DNA from: Stephanodiscus triporus
Taxonomy: Eukaryota > Bacillariophyta > Thalassiosirophyceae > Thalassiosirales > Thalassiosiraceae
NCBI GenBank assembly: GCA_036939755.1
Contig: JALLAZ010000263.1
Span: 1 to 18,358 of the forward strand
Direction of reading: 5' to 3'
DNA: 18,358 bases
The notes under the pieces are model-generated. The model saw nothing but the letters and a program-made list of their open reading frames with translations, had not been told where the DNA came from and did not search any database. This document shows, piece by piece, positions 8,912 to 17,706 of the stretch. The position numbers and the translations under genes are program-made. Each line of letters starts with the position of its first letter. Positions within the stretch are counted from its first letter, which is position 1.

Positions 8912-9185
8912 GGCGTTTAGGTCTAAATGTAGTTCAATGAATGCTGGTACTTGGTCGGGGAGGGAGAATAGAGCTAAAACTTCCGTTGGGGTGTTTCGTG
9001 TGCAAGAAAGGTGATGGGGGAGGAGCGGATGATGTGATACTCTTCCCGCCTGTAAAATGTGAGTCACGGACCGGACTCAACAAGTTGAACCCCGGATCTT
9101 TCTGTGTGTAAGTATGGTAGCGAGCAAGTACGTCGTAACGTCGCGCTTCAACTCCCCTACAAAAGGTGCAATTTTTACACGAACC
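8912..9185. promoter_or_regulatory. Compact divergent promoter between transporter and antenna gene
   Basis: Only 274 nt separate the two start codons. A CTACAAAAGG element at 9157-9166 is TATA-like but lies about 20-29 nt from the ATG, so it would leave almost no 5' leader. Light-regulated antenna expression is expected from the family; no specific light element was recognised. Confidence 0.4.
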
Positions 9186-10042
9186 ATGATGAAGCTCGCC
9201 CTCCTCAGCACCCTCCTCGCCGGCGCCACCGCCTTTGCCCCCGCCCAGACCGGCGGCAAGGCCGCAACCGTCACCGCCCTCAACGGGGCCTTCGACTCCG
9301 AGATCGGCGCCGCATCCCCCGAGCTCGGGTGCTGGGACCCCCTCGGCTACGTCGCCGACGGCGATAAGAAGCGCTTCGATCACCTGCGCGGTGTCGAGCT
9401 GAAGCACGGCCGCATCGCCATGCTCGCGACTTGGGGGTATGCCACCACCTGGTCCGGCGCGCGCTTCCCCGGCTGCGAGGATTTCCCCGCCGGACACGAG
9501 GTGAGAGAAAATTGTTATTATGTCCGGACGTCTTAGTCCTCGCTCCGCATTTCTTTTTCGCGTGTCAGATGAGACTGATCGCGCGGGCATCACTCAACGT
9601 TGCACTCGCGCGATTCCACACGAGAGCAGACCGTTCTCAAGATTGGCGTCGAGAACTTGATCCCTGTCCTCTTGACCGCCGGACTTTTGGAGCTCACCTG
9701 GAAGCAAAAGGCGGGATCGTTCCCCGGAGATTTCAGTAAGCACTTCTCCGTCTGCCTCGTATTAACTTTACAAAGAAGTGCCACCACTCGAAAAGGAACG
9801 CCAATCTAATAAATTATTCTGATCATCTCGTTCGATTACGCGCAGGCGCTACCGCGTTCCCCGTCGGATTCGGAAACTTCGCTCGGACCGAGGCCGACAT
9901 GATCGACCTGAGGACCAGGGAGCTGAACAACGGCCGCGCGGCCCAGATGGGCATCCTCGGAATGATGGTCCACGAGCAACTCGACGGAAAGCCATTCATC
10001 TTCTTTGATAAGTTTGAAATTTACACCCCTTTTGGCAATTAG
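9186..10042 (+). CDS. Fucoxanthin chlorophyll a/c-binding light-harvesting protein (FCP), three exons
   Basis: Exons 9186-9500, 9630-9735 and 9846-10042 sum to 618 nt: 205 residues plus TAG. The first ATG of ATGATG is taken as the start, giving MMKLALLSTLLAGATAFAP: an ER signal peptide and an A|FAP plastid-entry motif cut after residue 16. Helix 1 has the chlorophyll-binding motif VELKHGRIAML (70-80) and helix 3 has RELNNGRAAQMGI (165-177). The middle helix is NLIPVLLTAGLLELTW (114-129). Length and layout are typical of diatom Lhcf/Lhcr proteins of the thylakoid antenna, which bind chlorophyll a, c and fucoxanthin. Intron 2 is a good GTAAGC...CAG (9736-9845). Intron 1 (GTGAGA...CAG, 9501-9629) has a poor pyrimidine tract. 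AG at 9626 is equally in frame and would add one Gln. Family assignment is certain; subclass is not. Confidence 0.95.
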
Positions 10043-10484
10043 AGTGTGATCATATTATCCTGTCATCATTATTAAACCGAAACTCTTCTTGATGGTGGTG
10101 AGATATGCCAGTTCAGAGAGGTCACGAACAAGACAGTTCTAAACACAGCTATCCCAGGGGAAAAAGAGTCAGGGGATGTGGGCTAAAGTATGCGAGTCTT
10201 ATCGCAAAGCTTTGGCCTAATCCTTCGGAATACCTCCAGCTTTCGTCGTATGGAGAAAATAGATATCACCGATAAATACAATTATAATTTATCCAATTTT
10301 TTCACTGTTGCCATGAATGAATGCAGATACCCGTTCAATGATGATATCTCTGTGGCATTCTGTTGGGGTGACTCAGATTTCCTCTTGAATATTATCAATG
10401 ATCTATTTCCCGAGTAAGACTCCACACATCATGTGCTGCATCAGTATAGTATTGTGACGATGAGTCCTTAGATAGGTCATAATA
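10043..10484. other. Convergent intergenic region (3' flanks), no gene seen
   Basis: This stretch lies between the stop codons of the antenna gene and the F-box gene. An open frame at 10190-10417 (75 codons) has random composition and no domain, so I do not call it. No AATAAA polyadenylation signal stands out. Confidence 0.5.
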
Positions 10485-11723
10485 TCAGTGGTCGCAAAAA
10501 TCACAGTAATGAATTTCACATCCATCGCAATAATTGTTCACCAACCCACACGCATCGCATGACTGGTTGTCGCACAGTTCACAATACATCACCGGGTTGC
10601 AAGATGCGCAGTAAACTTTTCTGCATTGGACACATACATCAACTTCATCTTCACAATCCTCGCAGACAGTTCCAACACAGCCGTAGCAAGTTCTCATCTG
10701 CAGCCCGTGATGGTTTCCCGGAGTTGTGTGAAGCATATCATCAAGACAAATTTCCCCGCAAACCAAACAACAAGTCTTGCGTTCACTCAAGAAATCATCG
10801 AATTTCTCCAAAAATGTCTGAAATTTGCCAGACGCGCCGCCGCCAAGCCATTTCTCTGGAAATTGCAAGTGCTTGAGCGCACCATTACTATCAAGAATGC
10901 TATTTAGGATAGGAAGAACAGTCTCCTCACAAATTTGCCCCTTCGGTCCTGTGGAGTAGGGGAGCTCATGCTGTCCGGCCAGACTTAGGTCTAACTGTTC
11001 CAAGACGACGGATCTACGTATGGGATACAATCCGAGCCCAGTAACTTGGATGCAATGCGTGAGCTTCAGTTTTTTCACGTTGCGAGCAGCGTTGACGCAA
11101 GACAAAACACCGGACAGATCATCATCGGTCAATCTGACACGTAGGCTCTTGTCGATGTCGAGAAAATCGATAACGTCCCACGGCCCTTTGCTAGATACTC
11201 CCGCACAAGATGCAACAATGGCCTCACTCATAGTCGGAGGCCGGCCACTGTCAGACTTCGAAATTGCAACAGCGAACAATGCCACCGACGTCGGCGGCAG
11301 GAAGTCCGCGACAGCTGTCAGGAGGTCATCGGGGAGATCAGTGATGTTCAAGTAAAAACTGTCGGAAAGAGGAGCCATCCTTCTGCGTTTGTTCCCGCAG
11401 CTGCCTCCGACAGCGCTGGTGTTTAGGTAGGTGTAATCGTGATTATGGTAGTACGCCCGATTGAAGTCATAGTGGATGCTGATATATGGGTAGCTAAGGT
11501 CTGCGTCACATGTGCCATAGTAGTTGCAATCGTCTGGAGGATGGCTAATAGCGACAGCTAAATTTGCACCATTACTGGTGGTGAGAGCTGCCAACGAAAG
11601 CGTCAGCTCAGCGCTCTCACCCTGTGCAAGGCAGGAGGTACTGTCACAATGAACGGAAGGGTGTATGGGCGAAGGGTGTCGGCGTTTACTGAGGTTGGGT
11701 CGCGAAGTCTCAGAAAACGACAT
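10485..11723 (-). CDS. F-box-like protein with a C-terminal C-x2-C array
   Basis: The 412-residue product starts at ATG 11723. The frame stays open upstream to 12014 but has no ATG there. Residues 124-165 (LNITDLPDDLLTAVADFLPPT...) resemble an F-box. Residues 190-250 resemble leucine-rich repeats (LTDDDLSGVLSCVN, VKKLKLTHC, VLEQLDLS). The C-terminus is Cys-rich: C319-x2-C322, then eight C-x2-C pairs from 346 to 410 in a regular tandem array that ends two residues before the stop. This suggests a zinc-binding stack used for protein contacts. By analogy with SCF F-box proteins the role would be substrate recognition for ubiquitylation, but no partner is known. No intron is needed. Convergent with the antenna gene and divergent from the PH-like gene. 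Confidence 0.7.
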   Translation of the reverse strand: MSFSETSRPNLSKRRHPSPIHPSVHCDSTSCLAQGESAELTLSLAALTTSNGANLAVAISHPPDDCNYYGTCDADLSYPYISIHYDFNRAYYHNHDYTYLNTSAVGGSCGNKRRRMAPLSDSFYLNITDLPDDLLTAVADFLPPTSVALFAVAISKSDSGRPPTMSEAIVASCAGVSSKGPWDVIDFLDIDKSLRVRLTDDDLSGVLSCVNAARNVKKLKLTHCIQVTGLGLYPIRRSVVLEQLDLSLAGQHELPYSTGPKGQICEETVLPILNSILDSNGALKHLQFPEKWLGGGASGKFQTFLEKFDDFLSERKTCCLVCGEICLDDMLHTTPGNHHGLQMRTCYGCVGTVCEDCEDEVDVCVQCRKVYCASCNPVMYCELCDNQSCDACGLVNNYCDGCEIHYCDFCDH

Positions 11724-12071
11724 GGCTATGACGGCCACTGTGAGGCAAGAGAGTGATCTTTTGAAGGTATCGTTGACAATGAGAACAGTAATGGAACAAT
11801 GAGAGCAGTGGTGGTGAAGGTTTGAAATGAGAGAAATGACGCTCGTCCGCCCGAACGAAAATAAATTAAAATTAAGACCTTGCACTCGCCTTCCCGCCAA
11901 GGATGTCCGTCGTGGCGGGAAGTCCAACAGGCGGGGGACACAACGCGTCGAGTAAGTTCTACCGTTCTCTTCGTCGGCCGCCGAGGAGGCGCGCGTTTCA
12001 CGTTTCACCTCCAACGACTGGAGAACGCCGCCGACAGCTCACAGACGATCAACGGGTCGCACAGTCGCACG

Positions 12072-12239
12072 TGGTGTATGCCCTCGAACTGCCGCGACGA
12101 GGAGGGTCGCATCTCGATCGAAGACGATTTGAAAATCGCGCTTCGCATCTTACACAGTTTGACGTCCCTCGTCGAAGAAAATGAGAGAAGCCGCGTGAGA
12201 TGCGTCATTTTCCTTGAGGAGGACGTTGAATTTCTGTGA
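12072..12239 (+). CDS. Doubtful short coding segment
   Basis: The frame ending at TGA 12237-12239 reads protein-like near its end (EGRISIEDDL, ALRILHSLTSLVEENE, CVIFLEEDVEFL). The first in-frame ATG near 12072 would give a peptide of about 55 residues. No upstream exon with a clear splice pair was found, though CTCACAG at 12037-12043 could be an acceptor. It may be a chance ORF. Confidence 0.15.
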   Translation, partial: WCMPSNCRDEEGRISIEDDLKIALRILHSLTSLVEENERSRVRCVIFLEEDVEFL

Positions 12240-12535
12240 ACTGCAACGTATCGCGATGCTTTATGGTGCAAATCATAACCTAGTGTCCGCGTAACAGGCT
12301 TAGAATGCCTTCAACAGCTGATCTTCAATATGCCAATGGATAATGTTAATATTGGATGTTACATGCGTGTCCAACTTTGCTTTCCTCATCAGCTCGTGAA
12401 GCCAATATCCGACGGTTAAGGAGTGAAGTGTTGTGCGAAGAAGAGTATCTATTTCGCGCACAAAGGGGCGAGCCCCAAGTGCAGCGAGGGATGAAGCCTC
12501 CAGGGCGCCTAATTCGATGGAGTACGGCGCATCTA

Positions 12536-12590
12536 GCTCTTGTGGAACACGGTCGCTCTTGTGGCACACATTCGCTCTTGTGCTGATTGC
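12536..12590. repeat. 19-bp tandem repeat, nearly three copies
   Basis: Copies begin GCTCTTGTGG at 12536 and 12555, and GCTCTTGTGC at 12574. The first nine bases are identical in all three, and the rest diverges. It lies about 200-250 nt upstream of the PH-like gene's start codon, so it could be a repeated regulatory element. Confidence 0.7.
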
Positions 12591-12781
12591 ATCCAGCGTG
12601 GTGGATTAGGAGTACGATGGCCAAAGCAAGATTCGTAATGTTATTGTTACCTCGATTATTCAGCTGCCATAAAAAATCTTCGCAAACCTTTCGCGGCATT
12701 AAGCTTCGATTTCTGCTAACTGAAGGAATAAAATCATCGAATGCCAGGAAGAGATGATAGCCACCTTGAGGCAAGGATAAC

Positions 12782-14845
12782 ATGGCACAATCCCTCTTCA
12801 AACAAAAGCGGAGGCACTGGGATGCACGATCGAGCCTCGTTGAGCTAAACGCGCAAGACTCTTCCGCTGATTGCACTATAAATCTCGACGGTATCCAACT
12901 GATAGATTCGACTTCATCGAGGCAAGACCGCAGCGAATCAAAAGCTATGCATTCTGGGAGTAGCATCAGCACTTTGACCTCCTCGATTTCGTCTTCATCG
13001 TTCAGAACGGCCGAAGATACCGAATCATTGTCCAACAGCAGCCGGATTGGCGGTGTCGGTTGTCGAAGTGGAAGAACACTTTCTGACATGATCTATGGTT
13101 GCTTAGTCTGTTGCTGGCCAGCAGTACAAAGTGAAAAGCCTCATAATGATTGCTTTGTCACGATTGATTGTTCTTCGCCACATGCTGCGTATCCAAATAC
13201 AATAGAGTTCAAAACATGCACCGCATTGAACACCACGAACAACTGCTTTGATCGGATTCAGAAACAGCCGGTAGATAATGGGAATGAGAATGAAGTAGAA
13301 GATCCGCCTAAACGAACGATCTCTCCTCAATTACTCAACGAAAACGCCAAGGATGTGAGTGACATACTCGCGAGGTTAAGTCCCATCACAGTCAACAGCA
13401 AGGCATCAGAACAAACGAAGAATGGAACCACAAAGACGTCAACGGACAATTCTCTCCATCGGCGGACCAACGATACCTCCAATATGGGCTTTTTCACGCC
13501 TCAGATTTTGACGGCTATTCATACCTCTCCCATCGCAAATGTTGACGGAGTTTTCGAGTCAAGCAATCAAGACGGCCGTCGAACTTTCGGTGCGAGTGAA
13601 AGATCAGCGTTCTACACCCCTAAAAATTCAGTTAGGCATGACTCGGACGCGTTTAGACGATCGATCGAGGTTGTCACGTGCGAAGAAAAAAGCCCCGATG
13701 GTTCTGATGTCAGCTCCATCGGTTCAGCTTTCTTCAGTCCAGTGACGGAAACTAGTGCGAAAAGAAAAAATGATGAAAAACAAGTCACCAACGGGAATCT
13801 GACGCCGATTCAAACGCCCGACAGCTGTCAAAAGAAGTTGATGTTTGATACCAGAAGCGAGCATGAGCATACCATAAATGACACCCCGAATGTAGCCATA
13901 AGCGCACAAAGCATCGATCGTGGTTGGAATCTGGTCCAAGGCTCTATGCCCATATCCATGAGCCGACACTTGTCGCCTCTGGCGGAAGTGTTGAAAGCAC
14001 TCCAATCGATTGTCATGGAACGGCCAGGTGGAATCCTCAAGAATACAGAAACCAAGGGTTGTGCGCCAATGAAAGATAGTATGCCCATCAGCATGACCAC
14101 TCCGACAACTGCATTGCCCGTAACCTCGACGTCAACATCCGAGAAGATCAATCGACTCTGGCGAGACGACTTCCTGCAAAAAAGTCCATCCTTCCCCAAG
14201 GCACTGAGACGATCCGGTCGATTCGGAAAGGTGATCATCCAAGGCTGGGTCGCCTACAGGGGCAATGTCACCTGGAAGGAGATCATTCGCAATCCCAAGC
14301 GATGCGATTTTCGGTACGTCGTCCTGCTCGACGACAAGCCCCTGCTGCATTTGTTCAGATCCAGGTCGAGGAGGAAGAGGTCGACGCCGAAGCACGACCT
14401 CCTTAGCGATTGCAAATCTCTGGATCTCACGGGCGATATTTCCGTTAGAGTGAATCTCGTCTCGAAGGAGATGGGCAACGAGGTTTGCATTTTCGATCAT
14501 GAGACTGGAATTCAACAATGCGGCCTCCTGGCCATCCCCATGCCGCAGTGCGCCTTCCTCGACGGTCATCGATCGCGCCTGGCGAAGGGCGAAGCGCTGA
14601 AGGGCGTGTTCGGGCCGTACAAGAGAGTTGTGACGTTTGCTCCATCATCGTCGTCCTCTCAAAAAAACGAAGGGCCTGCGGCCGCCCATGCGACCGCCAA
14701 CCTTCCGTCGCCCGTGGAACAAAACGATGTATCGAGACATCTGCTCTTCGCGATCGACGTTGTTATCAAATTCCCACCTCCACGAGCTCCACCTCCACGA
14801 GCTGCGGATGTGGTCGTACAGTACAGAGGAGAGTTGCGGGAATAG
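12782..14845 (+). CDS. Large Ser/Thr-rich protein with a C-terminal PH-like domain
   Basis: Single-exon product of 687 residues from ATG 12782 (context AACATGG). Residues 1 to about 470 are polar and probably disordered, rich in Ser, Thr, Asn and Asp. They carry many S/T-P sites with a recurring form (FFTP, AFYTP, AFFSP, LTPIQTP) and a duplicated SMPISM motif near residues 385 and 430. Residues 482-525 (GKVIIQGWVAYRGNVTWKE, then CDFRYVVLLDD and PLLHLF) look like the first strands of a pleckstrin-homology fold: G-W-V, a conserved Trp, then R-Y-V-V-L. The remainder to about 640 could complete the domain around a basic loop (RSRSRRKRS). The tail has PPPRA twice. The likely role is membrane or protein tethering regulated by proline-directed kinases. 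That is inference. Confidence 0.65.
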   Translation: MAQSLFKQKRRHWDARSSLVELNAQDSSADCTINLDGIQLIDSTSSRQDRSESKAMHSGSSISTLTSSISSSSFRTAEDTESLSNSSRIGGVGCRSGRTLSDMIYGCLVCCWPAVQSEKPHNDCFVTIDCSSPHAAYPNTIEFKTCTALNTTNNCFDRIQKQPVDNGNENEVEDPPKRTISPQLLNENAKDVSDILARLSPITVNSKASEQTKNGTTKTSTDNSLHRRTNDTSNMGFFTPQILTAIHTSPIANVDGVFESSNQDGRRTFGASERSAFYTPKNSVRHDSDAFRRSIEVVTCEEKSPDGSDVSSIGSAFFSPVTETSAKRKNDEKQVTNGNLTPIQTPDSCQKKLMFDTRSEHEHTINDTPNVAISAQSIDRGWNLVQGSMPISMSRHLSPLAEVLKALQSIVMERPGGILKNTETKGCAPMKDSMPISMTTPTTALPVTSTSTSEKINRLWRDDFLQKSPSFPKALRRSGRFGKVIIQGWVAYRGNVTWKEIIRNPKRCDFRYVVLLDDKPLLHLFRSRSRRKRSTPKHDLLSDCKSLDLTGDISVRVNLVSKEMGNEVCIFDHETGIQQCGLLAIPMPQCAFLDGHRSRLAKGEALKGVFGPYKRVVTFAPSSSSSQKNEGPAAAHATANLPSPVEQNDVSRHLLFAIDVVIKFPPPRAPPPRAADVVVQYRGELRE

Positions 14846-15211
14846 GTGTGACGTTTATAATATTCATCGTCATCGTATGACGACGACAACGCCAACGACG
14901 AACATGGTCGTGCCGATACTGTGATGCGGATCTGGGGTTGATATCGGGCCGGACTTGCCATCAGGGGGAGGGGGATGCGGTGGCATGGATGCGAACACCG
15001 GTGGTGGTAGGAGGAGGAAGTGTACATCCTGAACGAGGACGGCACGTCCGGGAATCTAACGAGGGGACAATCCCCGAGGCAAAGGAGGATGTTTGGTGTA
15101 CCACAAAAGATGTTCTGGGAAGGTCGGGTATCGAACAGGAGGATTGTTCGTTATTTATCATTGTCAGTTATTATCATCACAACTCGTCGTCCTCATCGGA
15201 CCACGTAAAAC
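14846..15211. other. Convergent intergenic region, no gene seen
   Basis: About 365 nt lie between the stop codons of the PH-like and NmrA-like genes. Short frames on both strands have random composition. CGTCATCG and TATCATCA-type simple sequence occurs, with nothing else noted. Confidence 0.5.
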
Positions 15212-16352
15212 CTACCGTTGCCTAGTAATATAATGCATCGATATCGCCACCAAGATTCCTGCCAATGGGACGTAGTACGCCGTCTTCACGAGTCCCGACT
15301 TATTGCACGTCAACTCCTCCGTATCACGCAGATGCTCGGCGAGTAGGTCCTTGACCGATCGGAATACGACCGGATAACGCTCGTTGTCGACGTCGTTTTC
15401 GTCGAACTTGGCCAGGCCGGAGTACATGTCGTGCATGTACTGCATGCCCTGCCACGGCGGGTATAGCTCCCGCTCGCCCGGGACGAAGAATCGAGTCAGG
15501 CGTATGAGAGCGCGGAATGCACGTAGTCCGCCGGGCCTGAAAACTCGATGCTCGACGCCCGTCAATTCGGACATGATATTCGACAAGTCCAGCGCGGACA
15601 GCTGATCACCGGCGATGCGCAGGGTGCGAGGGCTGTCCTCGTCGAGGGCGGCGTATGCGGTATACCTGGCGACGTCCTCGATCGTGGTCCAGTCCATTTT
15701 CTGTTTCGGATCGCCCCAGCATAATACGCGACGTGCGCCGAATAGGACGAAGGGGGCGGTCCCGGTGAGCATATTCGAGAAGGCGCCGTTGAGGACCGAC
15801 GTCTTCCTTATGGGCACGCCCTCGAAGCGTTCGTGAAATTCCCTCCTCATGTCGAGGTTGCGATTGCCGCCCCCGNTTCCTTATGGGCACGCCCTCGAAG
15901 CGTTCGTGAAATTCCCTCCTCATGTCGAGGTTGCGATTGCCGCCCCCGACGGGCAGGCGGTGATAATCGATCGAGAAGTCGGACGGGACGAACTTGCCGA
16001 CCCCCGCCACCGACGCGGCGCGTACCAATCGACCCTGGGCCCCGACGATGACGTCGTCGAGTCCCGCGAGGGCCGATACGACCACGTCCACATCCCGGAG
16101 ACACGGCGCCAACTCGTCCACAGATTCGTAGTCCGTCTCGCGCACAACTACCGCCGACCCCCCAGACGACCCGGACCCGACCGACAGCGACGACGGTCGT
16201 TCTTGTCCCCCCCCTCCCTCCTCCCCCCCCACCCCCCCCTTCTTGCGCGCGAGGATGACGACCACGGCGCCGAGTCGTAGCAGCTCTTGCACGATGAGCC
16301 CGCCCAGGGCGCCACTGCCGCCGGCGACCGCGACGATCTTTTGTTCCGTCAT
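15212..16352 (-). CDS. NmrA/isoflavone-reductase-like NAD(P)-binding protein, split by an assembly duplication
   Basis: The gene runs from ATG 16352 to the stop at 15212. As written the frame breaks at the N (15876). If the 73-base duplicate (72 nt plus N) is collapsed, both parts share one frame and give 355 residues. The N-terminus is a Rossmann fold: KIVAVAGGSGALGG with glycines fitting G-x-x-G-x-x-G (11-17), then ILARKK after the second strand, which suggests an NADP preference. The motifs VDVVVSALAG and GKFVPSDFSID are typical of the NmrA/isoflavone reductase branch of atypical SDRs, as are a late FGARRVLCWG and WTTIEDVARY. A Gly/Ser-rich insert follows the cofactor loop. The last 23 residues (TAYYVPLAGILVAISMHYI then TRQR) look like a C-terminal membrane anchor. 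Substrate unknown. Confidence 0.85.
15804..15948. repeat. Exact 72-nt direct duplication around a single N (assembly join)
   Basis: Bases 15804-15875 and 15877-15948 are identical, both starting TTCCTTATGGG and ending CCGCCCCCG, with one N between. Collapsing it removes 73 bases and repairs the NmrA-like reading frame, so this is an unmerged contig overlap rather than biology. Confidence 0.95.
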
Positions 16353-16752
16353 TAGTCCATTCTCCTTCTGAACCCAACCCCGCCCCCCCAAGGTAGGAAC
16401 ATTAAGAGAGGAGGAGGCGGCGTCGGGTGAGGGACAGACGGGGTACTAAAAACAACGCCGACGTCGTCGGTCACTTTGCTGCCTTGCTGCTCCTGAGAGG
16501 AGGTGAACGCCGAGCTGCGGCGAGGAGGAAAAGTTAGAAAATGCGAATAACCTGTCACGTCCATCGTCCCCGCACTTGGCATGGGATCGATAGAAGTTGA
16601 CAAGTTGTGCTAGAGAGCAATCTTATCTACACATACGATAACAGGTCCTCCTGCCTCTCTAGAGATATTTTGGCAAGCTTTGATAGCAGAGTAGTGCACG
16701 CTGTCTCATATCCCACCTTTGTTCATGCAGTTGCCTTGCGTCCGATAACTGC
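16353..16752. promoter_or_regulatory. Divergent intergenic region, NmrA-like gene and hypothetical gene
   Basis: About 400 nt, GC-rich near 16380-16440 and AT-rich near 16610-16700. It should contain the start of the NmrA-like transcript. No specific element was recognised. Confidence 0.35.
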
Positions 16753-17299
16753 ATGATTGGGACGGGAATAAACCCAGACCTGGACGGGAGCCCAAACAAA
16801 TCCCAATGCCATCGCAGATGTTATCAAGCGGGGGTGGGGGCGCTGGGCGTCTGTGTGATTGGTCTATTTCTCAGCCAACATCATTCGATCGTTTGGGACG
16901 AAGAATCGTCAGTCTACAAGAAGCCGCCGCCCCCATCGTCGCGCGAGGCGCTCTTGGGGAGATTCCCCGTCTGCTTCCCCCCGAGGAGCAATTACACCTC
17001 CGTCAAGAGTTTTCTCCGCGGGATCGACGGAAAATTTACCCCCCAACATCATGTTATTTNGCAATTACACCTCCGTCAAGAGTTTTCTCCGCGGGATCGA
17101 CGGAAAATTTACCCCCCAACATCATGTTATTTTCCCTCTTGGGCGGTCTGATGTCTCGCCCACTCTAATATTTATTTTGATTAGATATCGGAAGCACGCA
17201 TCATTTTCTGAAAGCTCTGCTTACACTGTAATCCACATCAACCTGACCTTTTATGTTTTCGTTTTCCATTTTTCGCCCTTGCTTTGTGCATCGAGCTAA
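16753..17299 (+). CDS. Hypothetical small membrane protein, split by an assembly duplication
   Basis: From ATG 16753 the frame has a hydrophobic stretch (AGVGALGVCVIGLFL, residues 27-41) after a short polar N-terminus, as in a type II membrane protein. A Pro/Ser linker (KKPPPPSS) and NYTSVKSFLRGIDG follow. A 72-nt duplication around N 17060 shifts the frame. Collapsing it gives one ORF to TAA 17297-17299 of about 157 residues. The last 50 residues are hydrophobic and less protein-like, so the true 3' part may instead involve an intron or end elsewhere. No family recognised. It lies between the NmrA-like gene and MoaE. Confidence 0.35.
16988..17132. repeat. Exact 72-nt direct duplication around a single N (assembly join)
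   Basis: Bases 16988-17059 and 17061-17132 are identical, both starting GCAATTACACC and ending CATGTTATTT, with N at 17060. The duplicate length equals that at 15804-15948, pointing to one assembler artefact. Confidence 0.95.
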
Positions 17300-17706
17300 T
17301 CTGACATGGTCCGAGATAAAAATTGACGCAAAAAGTAACTGGTGCTGTGGCGGCAATATCATGTAGACTTCTCACACCAAAATGTGTCATCATAATCTCG
17401 ACCCATTGCTGTTTGACTCTCGGCACTATTATCGATTCGCAATATATGCGATATCAAGATCTGAGATATTGGAGTTAAGTACGTAGCCCTCGAGCGGGCA
17501 GGGAAAGACCTCTCCTATTGTAGTTATCGCGTACGCCAACATCCTTTGGCCTCCACTCTCTGGACATTCAATACAAGGTGATGTGCACGTCACCCTGCAT
17601 CTCGCGCAACATAAGAAATTTGAGCCCATGCTCATCGTGAACCCGTGCACAACCACCAGCAACGCACCCTCGCCACAGAGCGAACCGAGGAGGTACAGCA
17701 CTGACC
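17300..17706. other. Convergent intergenic region, no gene seen
   Basis: A minus-strand frame at 17701-17429 begins with GTG and has a chance Cys cluster; I do not consider it a gene. It would only matter if MoaE had a downstream exon, since GTAAGG near its stop resembles a donor, but no matching homology is seen. Confidence 0.4.

Larger units (their letters stand above)
11724..12781. other. Divergent intergenic region, about 1.06 kb
   Basis: It contains the promoters of the F-box gene (-) and the PH-like gene (+), a 19-bp tandem repeat at 12536-12590, and one doubtful plus-strand frame (listed separately). Other open frames, including a long minus one from 13089 to 12346, are antisense shadows. 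Confidence 0.45.

Noticed and set aside
12346..13089. Minus-strand ORF of 247 codons overlapping the start of the PH-like gene
   Set aside because: No recognisable domain, and the plus frame is longer and continuous through a PH-like fold.
15606..16391. Second, longer minus ORF of 261 codons
   Set aside because: Its 3' half past the N is an out-of-frame reading created by the 73-base assembly duplication.
17429..17701. Cys-rich minus ORF downstream of MoaE
   Set aside because: Starts with GTG, lacks any domain, and the cysteine cluster is short and irregular.
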